Assembly: GCA_029866055.1 (NCBI GenBank)
Contig: JARXAG010000137.1
Span: 1-32,758 of the forward strand
DNA: 32,758 nt
DNA from: Burkholderiaceae bacterium
GTDB lineage: Bacteria > Pseudomonadota > Gammaproteobacteria > Burkholderiales > Burkholderiaceae_B
Direction of reading: 5' to 3'
Position 1 is the stretch's first letter, and each line of letters opens with the position of its first letter. This document shows, one piece after another, positions 1 to 7,316 of this stretch. Made by a program: the position numbers and the translations under genes. The notes beneath the pieces are model-generated. The model did not search any database and was not told the DNA's origin. It was given only the letters and a program-made list of their open reading frames with translations.

Positions 1-1
1 G

Positions 2-175
2 CAACGTGCACAATCCGCAAAGCTGATGGCTGCCATGGATGCGATCAATGCAGAGTTCGGCCGAGACACGGTGAGAGCCGGTGCAGTGGGTACTGAGAAG
101 CGCTGGGCGATGCGTTCAGAAAATCGTTCACCTAGGTTCACAACGCGCTGGGATGAGTTACCGATTGCTAAGTGA
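2..175 (+). CDS. umuC: DNA polymerase V catalytic subunit UmuC, C-terminal fragment
   Basis: The frame is open from the left window edge and ends at TGA. The tail reads GTEKRWAMRSENRSPRFTTR followed by WDELPIAK, which matches the C-terminus of the Y-family translesion polymerase subunit UmuC (typical ending SPRYTTRWDELP). UmuC with UmuD'2 forms Pol V, which copies past DNA lesions during the SOS response. Only about 57 residues are visible, so the catalytic palm is outside the window and integrity cannot be judged. The gene runs tail-to-tail into the next gene with a single base between the two stop codons. umuDC operons are normally LexA-controlled, which is relevant to the LexA boxes near 30.7 kb. 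Confidence 0.85.
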   Translation, partial: QRAQSAKLMAAMDAINAEFGRDTVRAGAVGTEKRWAMRSENRSPRFTTRWDELPIAK

Positions 176-176
176 T

Positions 177-758
177 TCAGGGCACTAACCAATCCAATAC
201 GCCATCGGGTTTGAGCCTAGCCCGGCGATGCCCATCTTGCCTCAATGCTAGCCAGTCCATTGAGTGCACTTTAAAGTTCAAAATTGCCAAATGATGCCCA
301 AGGGGCGAGTCTCTGGGGGTTTCCGCTGTTGGATCGCCGCAAGGTTGAATGTCACCGGGTGCCACACGACTTAAGTAATCGGCAGAAGCACGTGATTGCC
401 GGATACGCTCCCAGGCGGCTTTGACTTGTTCGCCATCAAAGGCAATCGTGGCTAAAGCAGACACACGAAGCTGCCAATTGAGTCGCTTGCTCCAAAAGGT
501 CAATTGCGCCAAGGGCTGTGCCATAAGCTCAGCGCATTTGGGAGAACGCGCATCGGTGTAGATACGCAAGCTCCACGAACTTGCATCTGCATGCCTAAGT
601 ACAACTGTCCGTGCCTTGGGGCCGCTTTGATTAACTCCCTGCGTCGCCAAAATAGGCGTGCGCCAGTCATGGTGCCGGTCATGCGGTGCACGTGTCAGTT
701 CTTGCCACAAACGGGTGCGCAACTGGTCGGGCGATATTTCTAAGTTCTCGTGTGTCAT
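177..758 (-). CDS. Pyridoxamine 5'-phosphate oxidase-like FMN-binding protein
   Basis: This 193-residue protein has the split-barrel flavoprotein pattern. An N-terminal strand region (RTPILATQ...ARTVVLRHAD, about residues 33-58) precedes IYTDARSPK and LTFWSKRLNWQLRVSA, the region that usually contacts FMN phosphate. The C-terminus (LNFKVHSMDWLALRQDGHRR) resembles the Alr4036/PNPOx-like subgroup rather than canonical PdxH, which has a longer N-terminus and a conserved R-W-E-x-W C-terminal motif. It is likely a soluble FMN enzyme, but substrate and reaction are unknown, so no pdxH symbol is given. The start is the first ATG of the frame. It is convergent with umuC and has no visible terminator between them. 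Confidence 0.8.
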   Translation of the reverse strand: MTHENLEISPDQLRTRLWQELTRAPHDRHHDWRTPILATQGVNQSGPKARTVVLRHADASSWSLRIYTDARSPKCAELMAQPLAQLTFWSKRLNWQLRVSALATIAFDGEQVKAAWERIRQSRASADYLSRVAPGDIQPCGDPTAETPRDSPLGHHLAILNFKVHSMDWLALRQDGHRRARLKPDGVLDWLVP

Positions 759-811
759 AAAAATTTAAGCTGAGGCTAACGGCGCTGCACAGTAGACAAT
801 TTTCTGGAAAG

Positions 812-1168
812 CTAAAGCTGCCCTTTTTTACGACTGCGTCTTGTCGGGGGATTGAAGTCACTTGGTTTGTCTTGCACCCAGTCGATGAACCGCTTCACCT
901 CAGGATGTTCACGCAGCGCCTGTGGACTAGGGTAATGTCTTGCTAATTCGGTCTCTGTGAACAAAGCGTGCACTTGCTTGTGGCACGCACGGTGCATGAA
1001 GACTGTGACACTACCACCTCGTGATTTGGGGATCAAGTGATGTGCGTCTCGTAAAGCTGGCGGGATGGGTCGATCGCACAACGCGCAGATTGCTTGTTCT
1101 TCAGCCTTGAGTAATTGAACTTGCAACAGAGCTGCTGACTGCAGCCTCTTGATACGACCTTGCGCCAT
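812..1168 (-). CDS. HNH endonuclease family protein
   Basis: This 118-residue protein carries a clear HNH core. A CxxC knuckle (C28-C31, CALC) is followed by the DAHHLIPKSRGG motif at residues 41-52 with the double His, then HRACHKQVHALF at 59-70, which supplies the third metal ligand. The CxxC plus HxxCH pair suggests a structural zinc beside the catalytic divalent metal. It is a short stand-alone HNH protein of the kind scattered through proteobacterial chromosomes. No restriction methylase or phage terminase gene is visible nearby, so its target is unknown. The C-terminus is basic (RRSRKKG). The start ATG follows a weak upstream AAGCAAG. Confidence 0.85.
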   Translation of the reverse strand: MAQGRIKRLQSAALLQVQLLKAEEQAICALCDRPIPPALRDAHHLIPKSRGGSVTVFMHRACHKQVHALFTETELARHYPSPQALREHPEVKRFIDWVQDKPSDFNPPTRRSRKKGQL

Positions 1169-1195
1169 GGCACTTGCTTTGGTGTCTTTTCGGGG

Positions 1196-1405
1196 TCAAC
1201 GAACCATATGAATCAGAACTACAGGCGCTAGAATAATGTGTCCAAGCGTTAAAAGAACAGAAAAACCATATAGCCAAACAAAGCGCTTTCTGTACCCTTG
1301 GTCCGTAGCTCGGTTGAAAGATTCCAAAAGACCGAACTTGCGCGCTTTAAGTTCGCTTGCTTTAAATCGTTTTTTTTTCGAACGTTTGTAGATTCGATTA
1401 ATCAA
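1196..1405 (-). CDS. Hypothetical small membrane protein
   Basis: The predicted 69-residue product has a very basic N-terminus (KRSKKKRFKASELKARKFG) and one hydrophobic segment near the C-terminus (VWLYGFSVLLTLGHIILAPV, about residues 43-64). That pattern suggests a single-pass protein with its charged part in the cytoplasm. The frame opens with TTG and has no in-frame ATG and no convincing Shine-Dalgarno, so the start is doubtful. It lies 27 bases upstream of the HNH gene on the same strand and may be co-transcribed. Base composition is more AT-rich than the flanking core genes. No family is recognised. Confidence 0.4.
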   Translation of the reverse strand: MINRIYKRSKKKRFKASELKARKFGLLESFNRATDQGYRKRFVWLYGFSVLLTLGHIILAPVVLIHMVR

Positions 1406-1575
1406 CCAACATCTGTCATAAGCGAAACTTAAGGCGAATAAAAAGCTTCTGCGAATTTTATGAAAATTAATCTTCCAGATGGCATACGAATGCTAAGCTT
1501 GGAAGAGAATTGTTTGGAGCTTAACTTGACGATAATGTCTTGAAAGTGATAAAAAAAATTGCAGATAACGGGGGT

Positions 1576-1953
1576 ATGAATATGTTCGGTATCTTTAAGT
1601 TTTTTCATTTTCTGTTTCAAAATGTGCGCCAGCTTCTAGACCCAAATCTCAATCCTCTGCGCCACGCACCTGTATATGTTCGTTACATCGCCAGCATTCT
1701 GTTGTTCTGTTTTTGGTGTTTAGCTTTCGGGCTTTATATAGGCGATCCACTCTCTATCCCATACAACATGCTTGGGCATATAGCGGTGATCAGCATGGCA
1801 TTCATCACGTGGGCTGTATTTAAGCAATCTACTAGAATCTATGGCCCCAGAGCCGGCACACAAGATTGGCTGCGCAGTCCAGATCGAAGCAGTCGTTGCG
1901 ATGAAATGACTGATGAGCAAAGAGACGCAAGGGCTAAAGAGCTAAATAAGTAA
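1576..1953 (+). CDS. Hypothetical two-helix membrane protein
   Basis: The open frame begins upstream at 1540, but a run of G (1570-1574) sits just before ATG 1576 and 7 bases before ATG 1582, so translation probably starts at one of these. The roughly 125-residue product has two hydrophobic segments, YIASILLFCFWCLAFGLYI and GHIAVISMAFITWAVF, then a polar tail ending DEMTDEQRDARAKELNK that is probably cytoplasmic. No family is recognised. It stands alone on the plus strand between minus-strand genes, in an AT-rich stretch that looks acquired or fast-evolving. The helices and G-rich start region support it as real; the function is unknown. Confidence 0.5.
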   Translation: MNMFGIFKFFHFLFQNVRQLLDPNLNPLRHAPVYVRYIASILLFCFWCLAFGLYIGDPLSIPYNMLGHIAVISMAFITWAVFKQSTRIYGPRAGTQDWLRSPDRSSRCDEMTDEQRDARAKELNK

Positions 1954-1972
1954 TTTGCCGGTCAAAAAATAG

Positions 1973-2392
1973 TCAGCTAATGTCGTTTTGATTATTGCTA
2001 GAAAAATTTGTGCTTGTATAGCGGATGATAAAGATAGCGATCGCTATCGCTAGGGTTGTGGCTCCGACCGCTAGCATCTCGTTGATGTTGATGGGAACGT
2101 GACTCATGATATCAACCATGTGTCGGGTGAGTGCAGTGATAGCGATGTACAACAAGAATCTAACGGGCATGTGGTTTGTCTTAAAATAAATGCCAACCAT
2201 CGCGCCTATTTCTAAATATATAAACAACAGCAAAAGATCTTGAATTGAGGCATGATGTTTTTGAAAAAGTTCAAAAAATGTCCACCCAGCTGCCCACATT
2301 GTGGCGGCTCCGATGCCGAAAAGTGCAATTCTATGAAATATACCAACGCAAACATTTCCTAATTGGTCTAGATCTTTTAGTTGCTTGTTCAC
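1973..2392 (-). CDS. psiE: PsiE-like phosphate-starvation-inducible membrane protein
   Basis: The 139-residue protein has four hydrophobic segments and the family signature in the middle: LLLLFIYLEIGAMVGIYFKT, then HMPVRFLLYIAITALTRHMV. This parallels E. coli PsiE (FLYFEFIALIVKYF...PLRYFVYIGITAIVR). PsiE is an inner-membrane protein of unclear biochemical role, induced by phosphate starvation in enterobacteria. The frame begins with GTG, about 9 bases after AAGGA. No Pho box was identified. The polar C-terminal tail (SSNNQNDIS) is not conserved. Length fits the family (about 136 residues). The symbol reflects family membership, not proven orthology. Confidence 0.75.
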   Translation of the reverse strand: MNKQLKDLDQLGNVCVGIFHRIALFGIGAATMWAAGWTFFELFQKHHASIQDLLLLFIYLEIGAMVGIYFKTNHMPVRFLLYIAITALTRHMVDIMSHVPININEMLAVGATTLAIAIAIFIIRYTSTNFSSNNQNDIS

Positions 2393-2431
2393 TGTGTTTA
2401 TCCTTCGTGAGAGTTATCTTGATGTAGACCG

Positions 2432-2812
2432 TTAAACGCGATTGAGTTCAGTTCTGTCCATGCATAGCCTCACCCCAAGGGCCCCAAAGCCGTTGAGAGC
2501 TGGTTGTTTTCTCAGGCTGATTTCTAGCGATTGGATTTCGGCATGTGCAGCACAGGCTTTGACGATACGTGTGATGAGCCGCTCTTGCGTTTCGTAATGT
2601 TTATCCGCAGCAAGTCGTTGAATTTCAAGCAAGAGAGGATCGTAGTCAAATACCTTTTGCATCGAGTCTACGTCGATCAGAACAAGTGTTGAATCGATAC
2701 AGAGTGCGAGGCTGAGTAGGTGCTCATTGGGCGCCGCCGAGCCCGGTGCATAGGTTCCGATCTTTGTATCTATTTTGATGTCATGCAGTTCAATGAATGC
2801 TTGTCGCGTCAT
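2432..2812 (-). CDS. folB: Dihydroneopterin aldolase (FolB-like)
   Basis: The 126-residue protein has the tunnel-fold pattern of FolB/FolX: an N-terminal strand ending IGTYAPG (about 18-24), a central FDYDPLLLEIQ helix start (55-65), and the ERLITRI segment with E77 in the position of the pterin-anchoring glutamate. ISLRKQPALNGFGALGVRL follows, with K102 where the catalytic lysine is expected. The enzyme cleaves 7,8-dihydroneopterin to 6-hydroxymethyl-dihydropterin in folate synthesis and acts as a cytoplasmic octamer. No other folate gene is adjacent. A FolX-type epimerase or paralogue role cannot be excluded, since the loop between strands 1 and 2 (GSAAPNEH) is divergent. Confidence 0.75.
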   Translation of the reverse strand: MTRQAFIELHDIKIDTKIGTYAPGSAAPNEHLLSLALCIDSTLVLIDVDSMQKVFDYDPLLLEIQRLAADKHYETQERLITRIVKACAAHAEIQSLEISLRKQPALNGFGALGVRLCMDRTELNRV

Positions 2813-2983
2813 TGCTAAGTGATCCGGTTCGCTAACTGATAACGCTAGTGTAACGGTTGCACGTTGAAAAAAAGTTATGCGCCTTGATAGGGGGCGAAGA
2901 TGGTTCAGATACCTTGCTCTCCCGCATTGGGAAAGTTATTCAGCGTAAATGGGTGTTTTATTGGGTTGCCACAGCCGGTAGGC

Positions 2984-3013
2984 AAAAAAATACCAACCCC
3001 CGAAGGGTTGGTA
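2984..3013 (-). terminator. Rho-independent terminator downstream of the rhuM remnant
   Basis: On the minus strand the 9-bp stem TACCAACCC/GGGTTGGTA closes a TTCGG loop and is followed by seven U. It lies just after the rhuM remnant and after a 16-base near copy of the ssrA 3' end. Its placement mirrors the true ssrA terminator. Confidence 0.8.
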
Positions 3014-3029
3014 TGTGCGGTAGTGGTGG
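3014..3029. repeat. Att-like direct repeat, distal copy of the ssrA 3' end
   Basis: TGTGCGGTAGTGGTGG here matches TGTGCGGTAATGGTGG at 4164-4179 at 15 of 16 bases, in the same orientation. The second copy contains the CCACCA end of tmRNA. Both copies are followed, reading the minus strand, by an intrinsic terminator hairpin. This is the expected footprint of site-specific integration at the tmRNA 3' end. No integrase is visible between the copies, so the attachment-site reading is inference. Confidence 0.5.
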
Positions 3030-3051
3030 CGGGGTGAGAGCAAACTTATCA

Positions 3052-4004
3052 TTACGTGGTTTCTGAACCATCACCAGAAGCCTCGATATGTTTGAGCACC
3101 CGGTCAAAATCACTCTGAAAAAGCCGATCCTGCACGATGCGGTATTTTTCGAATTCGCTATCGGCGTGTGTTCTGGCCATTTCAGTGCTTACAGTGCCGG
3201 CATCTTGCAGGACCTCGCGATCAGTGAACTCAAGAAATACATCCAGTCGCTTGGCCCAGTCTTCCATGGTCATAGGGATTTTGCGCTGTGCCCGTTCTTC
3301 GGCGAGGTCGAGGTAGGCGTTGACAATGCGACCCAAGGACTCTAGTTCTTCTCGGCTTAGGTAATTTTTTGCCACAACCACGTCGGTTCTCAGAATCTTA
3401 CCTTCAGGGGCATTCTCCCAACTGCTCAACCCCATCTTTGGCTGCGTGGCATCGGCGCGGCGAATGATCAATTCAGCTGCCGTGTGGCCGTGGATAGCGA
3501 AATGTAACTTATTTTGTACCTTGGCGAAGAAGACTTTGGTGGTTGGCGCATCGCGGTTGTAGTCCACCGCCATGGAGTAGATGTCGGTGATTTTTTGGTA
3601 GAACTTACGCTCAGAAATCCGTATTTCGCGAATTCCCGCAACACACCCGTCGCCCACTGCCGAAACTGTGTAGCCCGTACTGAATTGACCCGGTAGCCGA
3701 CCGAGATGATGGCGTCTAAGTTATAAAAATCGATATTACGCGCCACTTCCCGGTGACCCTCGGTTTGAACTGTCCGGAATTTCCGGAGAGTTGCCGCCCG
3801 CTCCAATTCGTCAGATTCGTAGATGTTTTTCAGATGCTCGCTGACCGTACGTACATCAACGGCAAACAATTCCGCCAACAGCTTCTGCGTCAGCCAGACG
3901 GTTTCCTGCTCGTAGCGCGCCTCGATACTCTGCTCACCTGCTTGGCCAGTGAAAATCAGAAACTCGGCAGTGCTGTTGCGGATGAGTTTGGTGCTCGTGC
4001 TCAT
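3052..4004 (-). pseudogene. RhuM-family protein, disrupted by an internal deletion and frameshift
   Basis: Two overlapping minus-strand frames are halves of one RhuM (virulence RhuM/DUF-type) gene. Frame 3468-4004 supplies the N-terminal part: EFLIFTGQAGEQSIEARYEQ, the VWLTQKLLAELFAVD helix-turn-helix-like segment, and ATQFRQWATGVLREFA. Frame 3052-3657 supplies the C-terminal part from IREIRISERKFYQKITDIYS through SEFEKYRIVQDRLFQSDFDR. Intact relatives, as I recall them, have about 30 residues between REFA and IREIRxSER (a GY-x-LDRKRL-x-NGAFLGEDYF-like stretch). Here that stretch is gone and the reading frame changes at GGAATTCGCGAAATACGG. RhuM proteins are common in genomic islands. The position next to ssrA, between att-like repeats, suggests the last gene of an eroded island. 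A shortened N-terminal product could still be made. Confidence 0.85.
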
Positions 4005-4132
4005 TTATCCCATCTCCACACTAGAACTGAATTTTAACGACATTTGTGAAGGGCCATAAAGGCGAAACAAAAATGTACTTGCGCACTTTGCATTGTCCCC
4101 CCCAAAACTCTAATAAACCCAAACCTGCGACT

Positions 4133-4162
4133 AAAAAAAAGACCACCCTCGAAAGGATGGTC
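4133..4162 (-). terminator. Intrinsic terminator of ssrA
   Basis: Reading the minus strand, an 8-bp stem GACCATCC/GGGTGGTC (one G-U pair) is followed by eight U. It begins about 12 nt after the CCA end of tmRNA. Confidence 0.85.
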
Positions 4163-4173
4163 TTGTGCGGTAA

Positions 4174-4537
4174 TGGTGGAGCCGGGGGGAATTGAACCCC
4201 CGTCCGCGAGCCCTCTGCAGGCAGTTCTACATGCGTAGTCGTTTCATTTTGAATTTAACCTTGGACTTTGCCAAACGACAGGCCGGACCTTGGCGATTCA
4301 CTTGGATTTAAGAAGTTGACGAGTGACCCGCCAACCGCCGATTCTTTGTAAATGACGCTGCTGTAGATTTCTCTACCTGACCCAAAGACAAATCAGTGCA
4401 GCGGCTCTACCGCTTAAGCGGCCAGAGCGAAACGCTCGTCGTTGGCGTTTATAGTGTTTCCAGTGGATTTACGAGCGAACTGGGGCTCGGCATGCCCTGC
4501 ACTGTTTCGCGACCCACGTCGAATCCGGATCGGCCCC
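4174..4537 (-). ncRNA. ssrA: Transfer-messenger RNA (tmRNA)
   Basis: On the minus strand the RNA starts GGGGCCGATCCGGATTCGAC and ends TTCAATTCCCCCCGGCTCCA plus CCA. The 5' GGGGCC pairs with 3' GGCUCC to form the tRNA-like acceptor stem, and the T-arm GTTCAATTC is intact. The internal message (4414-4446) reads GCC AAC GAC GAG CGT TTC GCT CTG GCC GCT TAA, giving the tag ANDERFALAA. The 364-nt length is normal. tmRNA with SmpB rescues ribosomes stalled on mRNAs lacking stop codons and tags the products for proteolysis. The tag is the form I recall from Bordetella. The 3' end is also the edge of the att-like repeat described above. Confidence 0.97.
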
Positions 4538-4546
4538 AGTACTGCA

Positions 4547-4552
4547 ATTGTA
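4547..4552 (-). promoter_or_regulatory. Probable ssrA -10 element
   Basis: TACAAT on the minus strand sits 9 nt before the first G of mature tmRNA. No strong -35 hexamer is seen at 16-18 bp. The mature 5' end is made by RNase P, so the true transcription start may lie slightly upstream. Confidence 0.45.
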
Positions 4553-4605
4553 GACGAACAACCGTCACAATCAGACAATAAATGTGTAAAAGAGTGCGGC
4601 CAGTG

Positions 4606-4746
4606 TTAACTGATGTAAATGTTCTTGCCCTGGATCACTTTTCTTGGATGGCGAGCGGCGTGCCAAGCTTCCAACAACTGGTTGAGCGATCGGGCATATG
4701 CTTTGGTCTGACCGCTTAACGCATTAATTGCTTGATAGCAGGCCAC
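4606..4746 (-). CDS. Possible short unlisted ORF overlapping the gph 3' end
   Basis: This frame is absent from the ORF track because it lacks ATG. It reads [20 protein letters not shown], then ARHPRKVIQGKNIYIS and stop. That is an amphipathic, charged sequence with natural-looking composition, filling the space between gph and the ssrA promoter. The only in-frame conventional start is GTG at 4746, inside the gph 3' end with GGGAG only two bases before it, which is poor spacing. It could be a real 46-residue protein coupled to gph, the relic of a longer gene, or chance. No family is recognised. Confidence 0.35.
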   Translation of the reverse strand: MACYQAINALSGQTKAYARSLNQLLEAWHAARHPRKVIQGKNIYIS

Positions 4747-5378
4747 ATCTCCCGCGCCGAGTACGCGCAATGATCAGCCTGCCAAGTTTCGGGCGGGTGC
4801 TCAGGCCCACAATAGCCGTAAGCGGCAGCAATCGAAGGCATACCGGCAGCCTGTGCGGCTTGTATGTCTCGCAGGTCATCACCCACGTACAGGCAACGCT
4901 CAACGTCATAACCAGCTTGCTGTGCGGCATGTAAGAGAGGAAGAGGGTGAGGCTTAGAATGTGCCGTCGTGTCGCCACAAACCAGCACTGCACAATCTTG
5001 TGCCAGACCTAAGGCCGCAACAATCGGTGTAGCTAAATAGGTAGCCTTATTGGTCACAATCCCCCAAGCCATCCCTTCATCTTTAATTTGCGCCAGTAGC
5101 TCGGGCACGCCATCAAACAAACAGGTGTCAACCGTCATGGCGGCTTCGTAGTCTTTTAAAAACTGCACGCGATGCGCTTCGTAGGTCTCATCAGTCGGCA
5201 TCAAATTTAACGCGCAACGTAATAACCCGCGTGCACCAGCTGAAGAGTAGGGGCGCAATACTTCAAGTGGCAATGGTTCAAGTCCTGCACGCGTGCGCTG
5301 GCGGTTTGCTGCTGCCCCCAGATCGGGGGCAGTGTCGGCTAAGGTGCCGTCAAAATCAAACAAAATCAAGGCAGTCAT
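4716..5378 (-). CDS. gph: Phosphoglycolate phosphatase (HAD family)
   Basis: The 220-residue protein has all HAD motifs in order. DFDGTLADT at residues 8-16 has D8 as nucleophile and D10 as general acid. GIVTNK near 105-111 is motif II, SKPHP near 140 supplies the motif III lysine, and [12 protein letters not shown] near 165 supplies the metal-binding acids. Gph removes phosphate from 2-phosphoglycolate formed during DNA repair and metabolism. The start ATG overlaps the stop of ubiG by 4 bases, so the two are translationally coupled. The ubiG-gph pair is common in beta- and gammaproteobacteria. Related HAD phosphatases, such as MupP-type, can look alike, so substrate assignment is by similarity and context. 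Confidence 0.88.
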   Translation of the reverse strand: MTALILFDFDGTLADTAPDLGAAANRQRTRAGLEPLPLEVLRPYSSAGARGLLRCALNLMPTDETYEAHRVQFLKDYEAAMTVDTCLFDGVPELLAQIKDEGMAWGIVTNKATYLATPIVAALGLAQDCAVLVCGDTTAHSKPHPLPLLHAAQQAGYDVERCLYVGDDLRDIQAAQAAGMPSIAAAYGYCGPEHPPETWQADHCAYSAREMWPAIKQLMR

Positions 5379-6091
5379 TTTTTGGTGGCCATCAGGTAAT
5401 TGACGCTAGTGTCGTGGTTAAGCGAGTAGTGCTCTGTGAAAGGGTTATAGGTCATACCCATGAGTTGCTGTGTGGTGAGCCCGGCCGCACGTGCAGAAGC
5501 AGACAGTTCACTGGGGCGCACAAAACTGCGCCAGCTATGCGTGCCGCGTGGCAATAAGCGCAGCACATACTCGGCGCCAATAATGGCAAACAGAAACGAT
5601 TTTGGATTGCGGTTAAGCGTTGAAAAAAATACCCAACCACCAGGTTTGACCAAGGTCGAGCAAGCCCGCACGATTGACCCTGGATCAGGCACGTGCTCGA
5701 GCATTTCCATACACGTGACGATATCAAATTGCGCAGGTTGCTCAGCGGCCATGTCCTCGGCGCTGATGCTGCGATAGGTGACAGGTACGCCAGACTCTAG
5801 GCCATGCAGCTGCGCCACTTTTAGTGATTTGTCGGCCAGGTCAATCCCTGTGACTTCAGCACCAGCCACAGCCATACTTTCAGCCAAGATCCCACCACCA
5901 CAACCCACATCGAGTATTTTTTTACCCTCTAGGCCGCCCACGAGCTCTTTAATCCAGTTCAGCCTTAAGGGGTTAATGGCATGCAGCGGTTTGAATTCGC
6001 TATTTGGATCCCACCAGCGCGAAGCTAAAGCGCTAAATTTGTCGAGTTCAGCTTGATCGACGTTGCCAGATGGGGGAATGTGAGTGGTCAT
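5375..6091 (-). CDS. ubiG: Ubiquinone biosynthesis O-methyltransferase UbiG
   Basis: This class I SAM methyltransferase performs both O-methylations of the ubiquinone ring. The N-terminus [20 protein letters not shown] and [15 protein letters not shown] is the UbiG signature. [16 protein letters not shown] near residues 57-72 is the SAM-binding motif I, and [16 protein letters not shown] is the post-motif region. [12 protein letters not shown] and [20 protein letters not shown] complete the family C-terminus. The ORF track starts at 6118, but the ATG at 6091 (MTTHIPPSG) gives the expected short N-terminus and is preferred. Length is then 238 residues, close to E. coli UbiG (240). It overlaps gph by 4 bases. 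Confidence 0.95.
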   Translation of the reverse strand: MTTHIPPSGNVDQAELDKFSALASRWWDPNSEFKPLHAINPLRLNWIKELVGGLEGKKILDVGCGGGILAESMAVAGAEVTGIDLADKSLKVAQLHGLESGVPVTYRSISAEDMAAEQPAQFDIVTCMEMLEHVPDPGSIVRACSTLVKPGGWVFFSTLNRNPKSFLFAIIGAEYVLRLLPRGTHSWRSFVRPSELSASARAAGLTTQQLMGMTYNPFTEHYSLNHDTSVNYLMATKK

Positions 6092-6207
6092 CTTGATATT
6101 TGCTCTAGAAACGTTCATGCCCTGCGTAAAGGGTCTTACTCTTAGGATACTTACCCGTATCGTCGCACGATAGCGTATTCATTGTGAGGTAAAACCCTTC
6201 TGGGCAT

Positions 6208-6235
6208 AAAAAAAGGCCCCGCAAGCGAGGCCTTT
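6208..6235 (-). terminator. Intrinsic terminator after the OmpA-family gene
   Basis: The minus-strand stem AAAGGCCTCG/CGGGGCCTTT (one U-G pair) with a CTTG loop runs into a seven-U tract. It lies about 50 nt past the stop codon of the gene at 6288-6851. Confidence 0.9.
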
Positions 6236-6287
6236 CTAGTCAAAGCACACCGCACAAGGCGGTGATACTCAGCCAATGGTAGGGAGA

Positions 6288-6851
6288 TTAACCCTTGCTA
6301 CCAATGATTTCGACGTCTACGCGGCGGTTAGCTGCACGACCAGCTGCTGTCTTGTTGTCAGCAACAGGTTGTGATTTACCTTTACCAGAAGCAGTGATGC
6401 GGTTTGCATCGATGCCTTGGGTAACCAAGTAAGCTTTAACAGCAGCGGCGCGGCGCTCTGACAAGCCTTGGTTGTATGCATCTGAGCCGATCGAGTCAGT
6501 GTGACCGATAGCAATGATGGTTTCGAGTTTGATGGCTTTCTGCTGAGCGACAACTTGGTCGAGCAGTTTTCTGCCTTCAGGTTTAACGATAGCCTTGTCA
6601 AAGTCAAACAAAGACGTGGCTTTGATCGAAATTTTGTCGGCGACTGGATTGGCTTTTGGCTTACCGCAATCAACAGAAGCAGTTGCTGGGGTCCAGAAGT
6701 TATTCTGCCAGCAAAGTTCGTTGGTGCCGTTTTTCCAAGTTAATTCGTTGGTGCCATTACGCCAGTTGTCAACCGCTTGTGCGGAAACAACGCCTGAGGC
6801 GGTGACGGCTGCAAAGGCAAGTGCCAGAGCGATTTTAGAGGTCTTGTTCAT
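6288..6851 (-). CDS. OmpA-family outer-membrane/peptidoglycan-associated protein
   Basis: The 187-residue precursor has a signal peptide (NKTSKIALALAFAAVTASG, cleavage likely after AQA near residue 26). A short W-rich linker and a C-terminal OmpA-like peptidoglycan-binding domain follow. That domain shows LFDFDKAIVKPEG, IAIGHTDSIGSDAYNQGLSE, RRAAAVKAYLV, RITASGKGKSQPV and RAANRRVDVEI, including the D and R residues that bind diaminopimelate. It lacks the full eight-strand OmpA barrel, so it is probably a periplasmic or lipid-associated peptidoglycan linker, as with the short OmpA of Bordetella. The mature N-terminus contains a duplicated WxNGTNEL motif. A strong GAGGAG precedes the ATG, consistent with high expression. 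Confidence 0.9.
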   Translation of the reverse strand: MNKTSKIALALAFAAVTASGVVSAQAVDNWRNGTNELTWKNGTNELCWQNNFWTPATASVDCGKPKANPVADKISIKATSLFDFDKAIVKPEGRKLLDQVVAQQKAIKLETIIAIGHTDSIGSDAYNQGLSERRAAAVKAYLVTQGIDANRITASGKGKSQPVADNKTAAGRAANRRVDVEIIGSKG

Positions 6852-6910
6852 AATTCTCCTCGATGAGCTTGTAGCTGGATAAGTGACTCGCAGCGAACCC
6901 CCGCCGCAAA

Positions 6911-6940
6911 TAAATACATCAAAAAACTAAGTTAGTACAA
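6911..6940 (-). promoter_or_regulatory. Candidate promoter of the OmpA-family gene
   Basis: On the minus strand, TTGTAC (6935-6940) and TATTTA (6911-6916) are 18 bp apart, about 60 nt upstream of the start codon and ahead of the GAGGAG ribosome site. The -35 is a moderate match and the -10 is weak. Confidence 0.35.
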
Positions 6941-7316
6941 CAACGTTCAAACCACCCGAACATCACTAGCCCGATCTTTTGCGTGCTGTGTCGAATCTTA
7001 AGCTATTTGTTGAACTTTTGTGGGACTTCTTGAGTTCGGCTTGCTTTCATAGTCGGATTTCTACGTTTCTGTGAGGTTTCTTGTTGGTTTTTGGCAACAA
7101 GCGTGGTTTTTTCGTCAAAAAAGTCCCTTTTAGTTGCCTAAATCAGCGGGTTCAAGCGAGTGGCTCAGTGCCTGCCCCCGAGCGGTTGCGCTTGAATCAA
7201 CCGGTCAATAAAAGCGAGTCTGAGCCAAGAGGCCTTGTTCAAAAGAGAGCCTGAGTGCAGAGGCGCTGTTTCGAGGCGTTGTTGACCCAAACAGATCATA
7301 CAAGAGGCGGGCGGTG

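Noticed and set aside
1429-1620. 63-residue minus-strand ORF
   Set aside because: It overlaps the better-supported plus-strand membrane protein gene and the AT-rich upstream region, and has no recognisable features.
2857-3066. 69-residue plus-strand ORF
   Set aside because: It runs through the terminator hairpin and the att-like repeat and has no protein-like features.
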